A DNA stretch of 64,000 bases from Mycocentrospora acerina (lineage: Eukaryota; Ascomycota; Dothideomycetes; Pleosporales): assembly GCA_022701365.1 (NCBI GenBank), contig JAKUHH010000394.1, forward strand, positions 82,572-146,571, in the 5' to 3' direction. Shown piece by piece: positions 23,476-34,568 of the stretch; position 1 is the stretch's first letter; every line of letters begins with the position of its first letter. Position numbers and translations under genes: made by a program. A model generated the notes under the pieces. That model was not told the origin of the DNA, did not search any database, and saw only the letters and a list, made by a program, of their open reading frames with translations.

Positions 23476-24652
23476 ATGAAATTCTCCCAAATCCTTCTCT
23501 CCCTTACCATTTCAACCCTCACAGTACGCCAGAACCTTACTCTCTGCCAAAAACACTACGAACATACCCCCTACACCCCACTCTACGAACCCACACAACC
23601 CACCCTCAACGACCTCGAGTTCTACGAACACCAATGCCGAGGCCAAAAACTCCTAGGTGCCATGTACAGAGATGAAGGCCCCGCATCCGCATGGGTATAT
23701 CCCATCCGCAGCGCCTACGACGGATACAGCTTCAGCGGCGCGCTCCAATTCTGGGGCTGGACAGAGACATTCGACAAGGACGCTTGGTGCGACATGGAAT
23801 GGCGGCATCACCTCAGCAGAGCTTTCGAGGAAATGGGAATTGATCCGCGATCCAAGGGAAGGGGCGGACCAAACGAGTGCTTCCATGTCATGCACCGGCG
23901 ACCGATGGATGATCCGCTGCCCGTGGATAGGCAGGTTTACTATATCTACGGGGTACCTTGGCATGTGAGTCCATGAAACTTAGTTCAGTTCAGTGCTGTA
24001 ATTCACGCTGATTTTGGAACCAGATGACAGACTCATACTACACCATAGGCGTCAACGCCGAGGACGGCATCGTGTATTTCATCAACCGAGCATCTCCCCA
24101 GATCGCTGCAAAGCGGACGTGGGGCTTGAAGCAGCCCGCTACTTTTGGTCTGCCGGATCTGCGCAGAAGCTCCGATTTTGCCTGGGGATTCTGGTATAGA
24201 GCTGCGTGGGGGAAGTTGCATATGGTGAGGAAGATTATGTCAACTAGGGTGACTAATGGTGTGACGGAGCGGATTATCGAGCGCGCTTTGAAGGAAAAGG
24301 GTGTGCCTGGGGTACAGAAGTGGCCGGGGACGGATTTCATGATGGGTGAGCCTGCTGGACATGCGCTTCTGGGTATGCTATTTTCTTTTTCGGGGGTGGG
24401 GATTTGTGTGTTGAAGTGTGGCTGACGAATTGGTTGATAGGATCTCCGAATGGGAGGGCGGTGGGCTACTTTCTGACGCAGCATAAGTGGGAGTTGGGCG
24501 GTAACTTGTATGTTACTCATGTGACGGTTTTCCGGTCAGATGATGACGACGAGACGAGTATGCCGAACTTGCTGTTTTGGATTGATGATCCACAGCGGCC
24601 CTCGGCTCGAATGATGAATGGAGATGCGCAGAATGGAAAATTCTTTGCATGA
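23476..24652 (+). CDS. Secreted protein of unknown function, tandem paralogue B
   Basis: A 349-aa model with exons 23476-23964, 24024-24372 and 24441-24652. A signal peptide covers about residues 1-18 (MKFSQILLSLTISTLTV). It shares the layout of paralogue A: CRGQKLLGAM, WGW, CDMEWRHHLSRAFEEMGIDPRS in two parts, GGPNECFHV, VNAEDGIVYFINRASP, TWGLKQP, DFAWGFWYRA, KWPGTDF, LGSPNGRAVGYFLTQHK. Intron positions match those of A. It is shorter at the C-terminus and lacks A's roughly 60-residue tail and proline-rich linker. The conserved cysteines (CRG, CD/CDM, NECF/NHCF) suggest a disulfide-stabilised secreted fold. Function is unknown. Confidence 0.82.
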
Positions 24653-25229
24653 AAATCTGGAGCATCTACCTGGTTTCGATATGGAAAGTTCTAGCATCGT
24701 GGAATGAAGTCAGGATGGGAGCAGTTTGACGAGAGAGCATGTTCTGCGTTTGCGACTGTGAGTTTGATTGTTTGTTTTGAAGCCGGGAGGGATATGGGCA
24801 CAAGGGATTTGCTTTCCAACACCATCGATTTGGCTTTCATATTGTTTAGTTTTCAGAACAGAGACACCTTGTTGTTGTGAAGTCTTGCAAAGGAAATATT
24901 AATGAATTGCACTACCACCACTTCAATTGTCAAGTCACAATATATTTCCTGGCCCTTTTCTCAACCTCTTATATGGTATGAGTCAAATTACGCGTCGTCA
25001 ATTGCCTATGGAAACCTGATAGGGACAAAATTCTGGGGCAGTGGACTGCTAGTACTTGAGAGTATGTAGAGTAGGCTTCGTACGCTTTGTTTCCACATGG
25101 GAAGAAAGCAGCGAATTAGAAAAGTTAATCAACATTCTCTTCATCTTTACCATATTTTGGAGATTCAGTCATGATCATTCTCATTTCAGTACGTCAGAAA
25201 GATGGATATTCTATCCACCCATGCAAAGT
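24653..25229. other. Intergenic between convergent genes
   Basis: About 580 bp of 3' flanking DNA for paralogue B and the SDR gene. No coding signal. Confidence 0.5.
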
Positions 25230-26181
25230 TCAGCCCTTTGTCATCACGCCTCCGCCGTTACTTCCAATGACTTGACCAGTAATCCAACTTGCTTCAGGCA
25301 TACACAGCAATCCTACAATTCCTGCAACCTCAAACAAGTACGCCGGTCGTCCGCCTTGGGCTTTGGCAGCTTCAATAGTCTCAGGCGAGTCTATTCCTTC
25401 TCTCGAGGCCGCCAAAGGCGCCATGTAGTTCAGCGACCAGATCTTTTCCAGCATCTCTTCTGGAAGAGTAGTGTACATACTGGTAGCCATGGCACCAGGA
25501 TTGATGGAATTGACTGTACATCGCTCTCCGAGCTCGCGTGCCCATACTCGGGTCATGGCTTCAAGGGCGCCCTTTGTGCCAGCATAGCATGACTGCCACC
25601 AGAATCTGCTAGTGGTTAGACGAGGAAGAGATCTTCTGTATCGGAAACCTACCCCATGCTTGTTGTAACGCTGGAAATGTTAATTATTCGTCCTGAGCGA
25701 TCATTAGGAAGATACGGTAATGCGGCCTGTACTACAAAAAGTGGGGCGCGTGCATTGAGATCAAAGGTCGTGTTGAAGTCTGACAGAGTCACGGAGCCCA
25801 TAGGTGCTGGCTTGAGTATTGCGGCGTTGTTAACGAGGATGTCTACTTGAAATCTACCGTCTTTGGTGAATACCGATTGCGCAGCTTTGATAAGCTCTTC
25901 GGGTCCTTCTGCTGTGGTTATGTCGACCTTGGCAACTACTGCTTTGACAGAGTATTTCGACTCTAGCTCCAGTGCAAGCTCTTGCGCGGCAGCTGTCGAG
26001 TTCTCCGAAGTATAGTTGATGACCACATCGGCTCCTTTGGATGCAAGATGGCGAGCTAATTCGGCTCCCAGGCCTTTGTGACGATGGATTTCAGCAAGAG
26101 ACCTACCATGCTCTCTCTGAAAAACTCACCTCGTGAGGCACCTGTGACTATGGCCAGCTTTCCCCGTAGTGGTTCTGACAT
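25230..26181 (-). CDS. Short-chain dehydrogenase/reductase (classical SDR)
   Basis: A 282-aa protein from three exons: 26181-26130, 26073-25653 and 25605-25230. The introns (56 and 47 nt) restore TGASRGLGAELA and the SMGFWWQSCYAGTKGA stretch. An NAD(P)-binding Rossmann motif TGAxxxLG lies at about residues 14-21. NNAA is near residue 93, the catalytic Ser in INISSVTTS and the Tyr-x3-Lys in YAGTKGA. The ending (ITGQVIGSNGGGVMTKG) is the usual SDR C-terminal signature. It is probably a cytosolic oxidoreductase of secondary metabolism or of small carbonyl/alcohol compounds. Substrate is unknown. Confidence 0.9.
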
Positions 26182-27817
26182 TATTGAGTTTTGGACGACG
26201 GAGAGACGCTGCAGGAGATGGGATGAAAAAAAGGTGCTTTAGATCTTTTAATTCCTTAAGATAAGAACTAGAAATAGGCGCCGTATTTCTTTTGTGTAAA
26301 TGTATGGATTCTTGCTTTTTGGCTGCATGCGTGTCCAAGCATTATGCATATTCCTTCCTCGCCCGTGGTCACCGCGTTTCCAAGGACGTCATCCCATTGT
26401 CTTCTATCATGCGGGAATTGAATACCTGTCCTTATTTTAACTGAACAAGTTTGAGTCAAAATTCTCCATGTTTGCCAAAGTATCCTGTCCGGGAAAAAAT
26501 GCCCCACATGCAACTAAGACTGATTTACCAGCTTTGCTTAACAGACCCACTTTGGGTTAGGCTTGATACATAGATGCAAGAATGCGGCGCTGTGTCACAT
26601 CAATTTACTCGAATAAAAAGCTCACAATTCATTAAATGTATCAATTTTTTCTTCTTCAAAAACTACTACCAATTTGTCGCATTGTCAATAATGACAGGCC
26701 CTGTTGTTGGTTATAGCAAGGAATTAAAGGCGCCACTACTGTACCTTGCTTCTGCCAACGCCAGTTGAAATGGTTGCATTGATTCTTGCGGCAGTTGTCT
26801 CAAATAAGCAAAACATATATTTTGCTGTTTCTCAGCTGCATTCAGACAGTATCTAGGAGGGAGAGGTTGATAGAACAGGAAAAGAACATGAGAGACCTTA
26901 AGTATAACGCCATGCTCACTCTTCCCCAATTTGAGGCAGAGATCTATTCATCAACGGTCTTTCACTACTTGAATATCTGTGTTATATCTTCATCAGCGGC
27001 ACTTGATCTCTCAAGCAATGCTGACTCGAGTAGTATTGAAGTCAGAACTCACATTCACACATACTCTCCCCTCCAAATACCCGCGATTCTTCACCGCTAA
27101 ATCCTTTATATCCTTCAACACCAGCAATAACTTCGCCAGGTAAAAACGCTTAAGTCACTATGGACTTATCTTAGATTCATTGTACTCGTTCTCAGAGAAC
27201 CCGTAGTGCTATCCAGGAGTCGGATACGTAGTCCAGTTACTGCAATCGATTAAAGTCAACTCAAAAGTAATCTTGACGACTTACAGCATTTCACTTTTAT
27301 CGCTATTTTTGCATCTTTCTTACTCTTAGAAAGATAGAAAAACTGCGCAAGGGGTTTCACAGCTAAAAGCACAAGGGGTACGCCCAGCTAACTGTACTTA
27401 TTCTAGGAGAATGTCCGCTGATGATTTGGTGAATGAACCTGTGCAGGCTGGGATGAAGGAGCATCAGTAAGCGGGATCACCACTCAGGTGATCGCATGTG
27501 CCCACGCCAATAATAGCAAGTGGTCTTTTGAGAAGCACGGCATAGTTAATGTCCCGATTCCAGCTCTAAATTCTGGATGGCAAAAGTATCAGTCGGCTGG
27601 TATATCGGCATTGCTGCCTCCGATCAACCATTTTGGCACCTTCTTGCCCAACTATACTTGCATTAGATCCTACTTCTCAGGAAACTTGTATCATCGAAGA
27701 AGCATGTGTTGAAAGGATACTGGGAAGTTCGAGTGCATGCTGCACTATCAAAGTTATTTTTAAGATTATGGATGGCAAAAAGAACTAATCCCAGACTGCA
27801 TATGAGATCTATTACAT
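26182..27817. other. Gene-poor stretch, no gene supported
   Basis: About 1.6 kb upstream of the SDR. The scattered ORFs (up to 104 codons) are not supported by splice sites, domains or composition. Older degraded sequence cannot be excluded because it adjoins the pseudogene at 27818-29199. Confidence 0.45.
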
Positions 27818-29199
27818 TTAATAGTACTGACTTCCCACGTATCGCTCGATCGCTTCCCCACCGTACTTTTGCATTCCTGCGCCTCTCAAACCTGCCGCAG
27901 TCTCTGATTCCGGTACCCATACCTTTCCAACCTCACAGGCGTAGTAGATCCTTCGGTGCTCTTCATCCTCCGCTTCTTCGTCACTCCATTCTGCTCTCTG
28001 CCCTAGAGTATGATATGAGATGTGCAGTTTTCCCGTCTTGCCTGCAAGCTCAGAAGTAAGCATAAAGAACTCTAGGACTAGCATCTGAGCAACAGCTTTT
28101 GCAAATGCGCTGAGGAAAGGGTTAAAGGTTTCTAGGTCTAGATATATCTAGAAGTCTCTGTAACTGTACTTGCGCTTATTAGCACCTCTAATAATGCTGC
28201 GCGCGGGGTTGTAATAGGGATAGTTAGTTAGTTATAGACCTGTGAAATACTATTTACTAGACAGAGCTATTCCATTAGACGTAACGTCTAGTAGCTTTAA
28301 GTGTAGCTAAAATAGAGTAGGGTTAACATGTACACTTAAAGTAAGAATTGTAAGACGTTGTAAGAACATTTAGAGCGCTAACGTAAATAAGTTGTAATAA
28401 GACCTTCTAGCATAATACTTAGAATTGTATATCTCTATTCTAATGAGGTGCAGTAATAAAAAATAATCTAAGCAGAGTTAAGCAAGCAAAATTGCGTTAC
28501 TAAGAGTCTATTAGCGAATTCAGCGCAAGCCTTACCGCGCGCCTTAGGAGACGTTAATGATTTCTACTTAGCATTATATTCTGAGTCTAACAAGTCATAA
28601 TCTAACTCCCTGTTAGAACCATCCTTGCAGTCTTAAAACTCCTATTCCACTGTCTTAAGCTTTAGGAGTAACAGCGCTAAATCTAGTGCAACAGATAGTG
28701 TAAATCTCCGCCCGCTGTTCTCAATAGTGAGATGCTGTACATTAGACAATTTAGGCAGAATAACAGGTTTAATAAGGCGCAGGTACGACCCTTTCCAACA
28801 ATCTGACAGGATATCTATTCAGTCACTAATCGCGATCTAGATCTCATCCACTTCCTGGGAGTCAGTTGGCGAAACAGGTGTCAGAATATTAAGCCGCAAG
28901 GCGTTCCGCACACCGTCGTCTTCCCAGGTTCGCAAGACTGTAAAAAGATTGCCCATACTTTTTGTAAATGCCTTATTATTAGCATGTTGTTCAAGTTGTG
29001 ACTTCTTATGTGCGTATGCTTTTTCTGAATATGTTGGTAATTCTGCTGTAAAACGAATCCAGGCAAGGCGAGGAAATTGAGATGGGGGACCATTATGCTT
29101 GAAAGATTGTTCTATCGCAGGATGTCGCTTTTCCTGGCCTGGGTAACGCTCTGCGAACCACACAACACGATTGATCATTTCCTGCGGCAATTTTTCCAT
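27818..29199 (-). pseudogene. F-box-like protein pseudogene with RIP-type nonsense mutations
   Basis: Both ends of a fungal F-box-like protein are readable. The N-terminus at 29199 (MEKLPQEMINRVVWFAERYPG) is an F-box start with downstream SQFPRLAWIRF. The C-terminus at 28084-27818 includes MLVLEFFMLT, HISYHTLG and RRIYYACEVGKVWVPE. Between them the first frame continues recognisably (GSYLRLIKPVILPKLSNV, LDLALLLLKLKTVE) but is cut by in-frame TAG, TGA, TAG, TAA and TAG codons between 28837 and about 28505. The C-terminal part is also preceded by an in-frame TAG and lies in another frame, so an indel or intron is needed too. Stops where Trp or Gln would be expected, plus AT-rich composition, fit RIP. 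Assignment to the F-box family is from pattern memory. Confidence 0.7.
28137..28152. repeat. 16-bp perfect palindrome
   Basis: TCTAGATATATCTAGA at 28137-28152 equals its reverse complement. It lies inside the degraded F-box pseudogene at the edge of the AT-rich part. About one such palindrome is expected by chance in a window of this length. Confidence 0.4.
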
Positions 29200-29456
29200 G
29201 GCGCAAATGAGAAAGGGGAGAAAGCCGGCTATTATTGCGGGAACGCTATCCTATCAAGTTCGACCAATCCGTCCTGTGAGGAAGTCAATCAACCGTACCC
29301 CGCAAAATAGTCAGCCAACTCGTATACACGGTAGTACAAACCTTAAATTCGCCTTCTCTAAAGCCCCCCGCAAACATTCAAATACAGACCTCAATAATGC
29401 CGACGATATAAAAACTTACAAATCAAGCTGATACTGGCTTATCGGTGCCTAAGAAG

Positions 29457-30858
29457 ATGAAAGCGTTACAGTTAGGTCATTCAAAGCATTGGTTTTGTAT
29501 TTCTAGTCTCATGCAGTTCAGATACTCGGGTCCTGAACAGTTTGCTGTTGTAGATATTGACGTCCCATCAATTGGGGATGACGACGTACTGGTAAGTCGA
29601 AAAAGCCACCTCAGGAGCGATATATCAATGCTGACTCTTGAGAGGTCAAAATCTCCGCATGCGGAGTTTGTGGCACAGTACGTTTGGCTTGTTGACGAAG
29701 ACTAAGGGTTTACTCTGACTGATTTTCGATCAGGATCTTCACTATCACAAAGGTGAATTTTTGGCAAAGGTATCTCAACTGGCTTCGGAGGTTATCAGAA
29801 CGGGGCTAATCGCTATATAGTGGCCACTCATTCCAGGTGAGATGTTGAATTGACGAGCTAGAGCCGCATCACTGAGGTAAACTCAGGTCACGAAGCAGCA
29901 GGCACAATTGCCGCTGCGGGAAAGAATGTTACAAGTTTTAAAGTGGGCGATCGGGTTGTAGCAGACCCTATGCAGCCGTGTTTGAAATGTTTTCATTGCA
30001 CCAGGCGAAAACCTTTACTATGCGAAGATTTGACTGCATTTGGTGGAAACGGTATGCATGGTTTAAATTATTAAAAACTCCAGGATTCATGAACTAATGA
30101 TCAATCTAGTTCCAGGTGGCTTCGCAGAATACTGCAGATATCCTGCTCGGCAAGTATATCCTATCGGCGACTTGCCAGACCTGGAAGCAGTTCTTGTCGA
30201 ACCTGCTGCTTGTGCTACTCATGGAATCGAGAGGATGCAGATTGATGCTGGAAGTAGAGTGCTTTTGTTTGGTTGTGGCCCAACTGGCATGCTGCTTGCA
30301 CAATTAATTCGTATGAACGGTGCAGCTCATGTATGTCATCCCCGTAGATGCCGATATATCAAGTAGACGCTGACCATGTCATAGCTAACTATTGCGTCTC
30401 AACCTGGACCTAAACTCGATCTTGCCCGACAATTGGAGATTGCAGACTCATTCATCACCATCTCGACTAACCCAATACAAACACAATCCGATATGGAGGC
30501 CCTGAAAACTTCCAACCCTCATGGATTCGACATTGTCGTTGAAGCCACAGGCTCCCCGAGAGTCCTCGAGCAGTCTATCGAGTATGTGCGTAAAGGTGGG
30601 AAATTGGTTGTCTATGGCGTTTACGACAAGGATGTCAAGATCGCTTGGTCTCCCTTCCGTATTTGGGAGTATGAGATTACAGTACTAGCGAGCTTCTGTA
30701 GCATGCAACACATCCCTTCTGTGCTGGAGTATGTGAAAGCTGGGAAACTGAAGCTAAATGGGATAGTTAACAAGACGTACAAAATCGAGCAGTGGGAAGA
30801 GTGTTTGGAGGCAGTGAGGAAACAAGAGGTTGTAAAAGCAGCTATTGTATTCGAGTAG
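29457..30858 (+). CDS. Zinc-dependent alcohol/polyol dehydrogenase (MDR family)
   Basis: A 359-aa model of seven exons: 29457-29591, 29645-29677, 29734-29769, 29821-29836, 29887-30051, 30110-30330 and 30385-30858. Every junction restores a family motif: ISACGVCGT|DLHYHKGEF, then WPLIPGHEAAGT. It carries the catalytic-zinc Cys (CGVCGTD) and His-Glu (GHE). The structural-zinc set is CLKCFHCTRRKPLLC, and the NAD(P) Rossmann turn is GCGPTGM. It is closest in pattern to sorbitol/xylitol or L-threonine-type dehydrogenases. The 33, 36 and 16-nt exons are unusually small. A 36-bp piece in exon 1 (29471-29506) is a GT...AG multiple of three and could be a tiny intron. The gene adjoins the F-box pseudogene but is itself intact. 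Confidence 0.85.
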
Positions 30859-31107
30859 TGAGATTTGGTAAATTTGTATCTATCACAAGTATATCGCAAC
30901 ACTGTTGATCTTTGTTTAAAATGCCAAGCCAATGCTCAGTCTAAAACATTCTGTTATGTGGTAAATATACAGTACAGAAAGACATTGTGCACTGATACTT
31001 GCCATCACATGTTGAGGTCTTGACATCTCCAAGTCACTTCTCTATCATCTTAATCTTCCTTTATTCATAGACGACTCTTTTACCACCATGCCACTCATCT
31101 CCTATTT

Positions 31108-31857
31108 TCATATCTCCGCCTCTCTCCATTTCATCAGCGACGCAAACTCGGAATACCCTTCTCTCTCCTCAGAAGACTCCTCCCCTACATACCCATATTT
31201 ATACCCATCACACACATACTCATTCTCTCCCCTCCCTCTCACTCTCCCCACAAATTCACTCACCAGCACAACCAACCTCTCCTGTCCAGCTAGTCTATCC
31301 TCCAGCACCTCGACCGCATCAGGAGTCTCACGTAGGTGTATTGCAGTGCAGGATAGCAAAGAAGTGCATAAAGCGAAAGTGTAGATATTATTTTGGAGGA
31401 TGAGCGCAAGTAGCGAATAGAAAAGCATACATTGATTTATTTTTAGTTTTTACCCATCTTGAGGAGAGTTCAGTGGATGAGTCGACTTTGCGAGTGTGTA
31501 CATGTGAAATGAATCAAGTAGATGTAATAAAGGTGAGGCAGACAAAGAAGGAGAGGTATATTTTGATAATTCCATCGATTGCGAGAAGCATCATCTGGTA
31601 CACGCTGAAGAACAGCAAGGTTGGGTGTGGGAGCATTAATGTGACGATGGTAGTCATTATGGCATGGTTGGATGGGGCAGCAAACGTGTGAGTAGGCAAA
31701 CGGGGAGTAACATGCACTCAATTACTACAACGAGCTGACTGCCACACGAATAATACTTTTCCGTCCAAGTCAATTCAAATCGACAAACAGGCTGATTTAC
31801 CCAGAAGCTATCGTCCCATGCAAAAAACGTCCCGAGGAACGCAAACAAGATGTTCAT
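31108..31857 (-). CDS. Small multi-pass membrane protein, exon borders unresolved
   Basis: Three readable pieces on the minus strand look like exons of one gene. The first starts at 31857 (MNILFAFLGTFFAWDDSFW) and contains a hydrophobic segment SQLVVVIECMLLPVCLL. The middle piece (about 31660-31517) includes TLMLPHPTLLFFSVYQ and MMLLAIDGIIKIYLSFFVC, two likely membrane spans. The final piece (about 31360-31108) is hydrophilic (RETPDAVEVLEDRLAGQERL...). I could not fix a single set of splice sites that keeps all three in frame. The start is only 37 bp from the stop of the upstream gene. I do not recognise the family. Recent decay is an alternative. Confidence 0.4.
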
Positions 31858-31894
31858 CGATAACGATACCAATCCCTTCGATCACATTCCGAAT

Positions 31895-34361
31895 TCACTC
31901 CTCCCCGACTACGTCTTCCAATGCATCACTCAAATAAGTTATATCATCCAGCCAATCCTTCGCTCCGTTGTCTTCCAAAAAGATATCTTCAAATGCCTTG
32001 CACTCCTCATCTGGCACGCCTCGATTCTTCTTAGCTGCGCTTTGCTCGAATTCCTGATAATTGTACTGAATTTGCTCCTGTGAGAGTTCGGTCTTAGTCC
32101 ACGAACAGCTACTATTGTTTTGAATCCCCGGATGTGATGTGTCCACATCATTGCTAAACTCACTTCCAAAAGGCGAAGGAAGACCACACTCAGTGTCCAA
32201 GTTCTGCAACTGACAAAAAGTCTGTAAGCCAGCCTTGACACTTTCCAAATTTGCTTTGTAGGACCGGTCCGTCGAGCCACATGCAGTAAGTACAATTTTG
32301 TCGGATGGCGGCTTCCAGTCATTCCATAACGCATACAGGCTTACAATTGAGTTGGTTCGTTGCCGCCGACAGCTCACATCCGTGGGTGAGTCTACACATT
32401 GCAGCCTCTGTCGCTTGGTGCCTAAGTCTTTGATTTGTTGCTTTGATTGTTCCAGCACAACATGTGAGCCTATTCCATATGCTCCTTCAACCAAGATGGA
32501 TGCCTTTCGCTTCTGCGGCGAGCTATATCTAGTCGTGCAAGCCATACCCGGTTCTGCCCGTTGGTCCGGAAAATCGCTGTGGTGGGAGGAGACTTGTTCA
32601 GCGCTGACGGTATTCGTATTCTCAGGTGTGGCAACGCAATTTTCTTGTTTGGTGAAAGACGGAGCATGCGGTCTGTTTTCTAGAAAGGTGGAAAATCTTC
32701 TTCGTGGATCGCGACTCAGCAAATCGGGAGATTCAACCTTGTCAGTGTCATCGAAGAACGAGTCACACCGTTTTAATTCATCTGTAAAATTTGTCCGCTC
32801 AACGGGAGAACAGAGCTTGGAAAGAGGTGTATTCGTGTATGAGGGAACCCATGAGCTCTGACAGTCGGAGAATGTGCGAGTCTGGCGGCTGGTGTGTTGC
32901 AGGATTTCAGTCACGATATCTAAGGGGCCACTCTCCTCGTCATCAACGTAGATATCGATCGTCGATTCGCGACTGTGTTCTTTGGCCGAATTCTCTGATT
33001 CTACGTCATTAGGAATCCTCAGTCGAAGACTGTAGCGTGTAGTCCGTTCGAACCGCACATCATCGGGAAATTTAGTGATAGCACTAGTACACACTGTAGT
33101 ATTGAATACGGGAAGGATAGAATGGACCTCCTTCGACTTATTGTTAGTCAATTGGAAGAATCACCGTCATGGAAAAAAAAAAGGGAAACTAACATCGATC
33201 TTATGAGACGGAAGCTGTGCTTTGAAACACGTTTCAATATCGTCCCATTCGAAAGGCAGTTGCGGTCGCGAAATTGAAAAGTTGAAGGAGCAACCAAAGG
33301 AAGAGAGGGTAGAAGAACTTGCGCAAAGACGAGTCTCCGAACAACGAGGTGCGACGCAATAAAGCGCTCCGTTTGGAAGATGAGACGGCAAGTTTGGGAA
33401 ATCGACGTTGGTTGATCGCCATTTTACGTCTCCAATTATCTCTATTGTGCAATTGATATATCTGGACGAGAGCTCGACGAGAATGCAGGGTGCGGACGCC
33501 AAATTGAAGAAACAGTCTTGCGTGTGAAGGAAGTTGTACAAAAAGCTTGGAAGATCCTTCTCGGAGAGCGACCATGGAAAGAGTTGCGTCAGTTTTTCGA
33601 TGGGGTTGGGGTAATCCTCGCAAGATCTTCGGATCATAGCGTGGATAAGCGTTGAAATGTTGACCTCGATCTGGTGTCGGCTCCTCTGTGGTAAACACTC
33701 GAACAGGCGAGGAAGCAGCAACATCTCGTCTGTCGGGTCTACAACTGACCATCAGTAACCTGTCAAAAGGATTCCTCATCCTCACGACTAAACTGCAAGT
33801 AACATGTGACGCGCCTCTCTGGTGTTCCAGATACTGCACAAAAGTTTCATGCAAAGCCAGTGCCACTTCGTCTTGTAGACAGGTTCTGAATAGATATTCC
33901 CACGTTGATAACTCTTCAGCTTGCGATCGCGAAAGCCTCTTCCAACATGAAACAACATCGAGGTGGCTGATGACTGCTCATTGTTAGTGGCGAGGTTGCA
34001 TACGTCGGGCAGTTCTCATACGAGTCTGGTCGATAAATGATAATACAAGTGCAAGGGGCTGGACTGAGCACATACTACTGTTGGTGAATGGTGAACGCCG
34101 CACTCGTGGACAAAATATGTCAGTCGCCTTGTGGTCTTCCTCTCCAGGGAGTCCCCGCAATTGAATGTCGATGGGCAGGCTGGTGACAAGCTCACGGACG
34201 CGTTTCAATTCCTCATCTACTCGGATTGTAACCTCAGGCAAAGGATGAGTGTGCCCAGTAAAACATTTTTCGGGGTGGGAGAACAGCTATAGGTGAAGTC
34301 AGAACGATTCCACCAAAGCAAATACAGGACTGTCTCATCTCACCTGGGATTTGAGCACCAT
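31895..34361 (-). CDS. Uncharacterised 733-residue protein
   Basis: A five-exon model: 34361-34344, 34286-34076, 33973-33794, 33744-33194 and 33136-31895. The first exon encodes only MVLKSQ, followed by a GTGAGA donor. Junctions give an uninterrupted frame: LFSHPEKCFTG, then FTNSIISHLDVVSCWKRL, VTCIVDPTDEMLLLPRLFE and HKIDSKEVHSIL. The N-terminal half (about 1-330) looks globular and helical. The C-terminal half is Ser-rich and charged, with a basic stretch SPQKRKASI, and ends in an acidic segment LDDITYLSDALEDVVGEE. There is no signal peptide or membrane span. I do not recognise a domain. A nuclear or regulatory role is only a guess from the basic and acidic patches. Intron 33745-33793 is the least certain. 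Confidence 0.65.
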
Positions 34362-34568
34362 ATTGGGTGTTTAGTGCTATTTGGTGCTTGCAAGTAATAC
34401 TGAGTCGAGCTTGAATTGTTTAAGTGTAAACTTTACGAAAGAGTCTACACCAGTCGAAGTTGTAATGTCGCACAGGAGCATGCGACGTCACATAATTTTA
34501 ATCGTGTCACATATTATTTAAATTGTAGGTGCGACATGTTGAATACTTTGCGCGGTAAGTTGCGCTTC

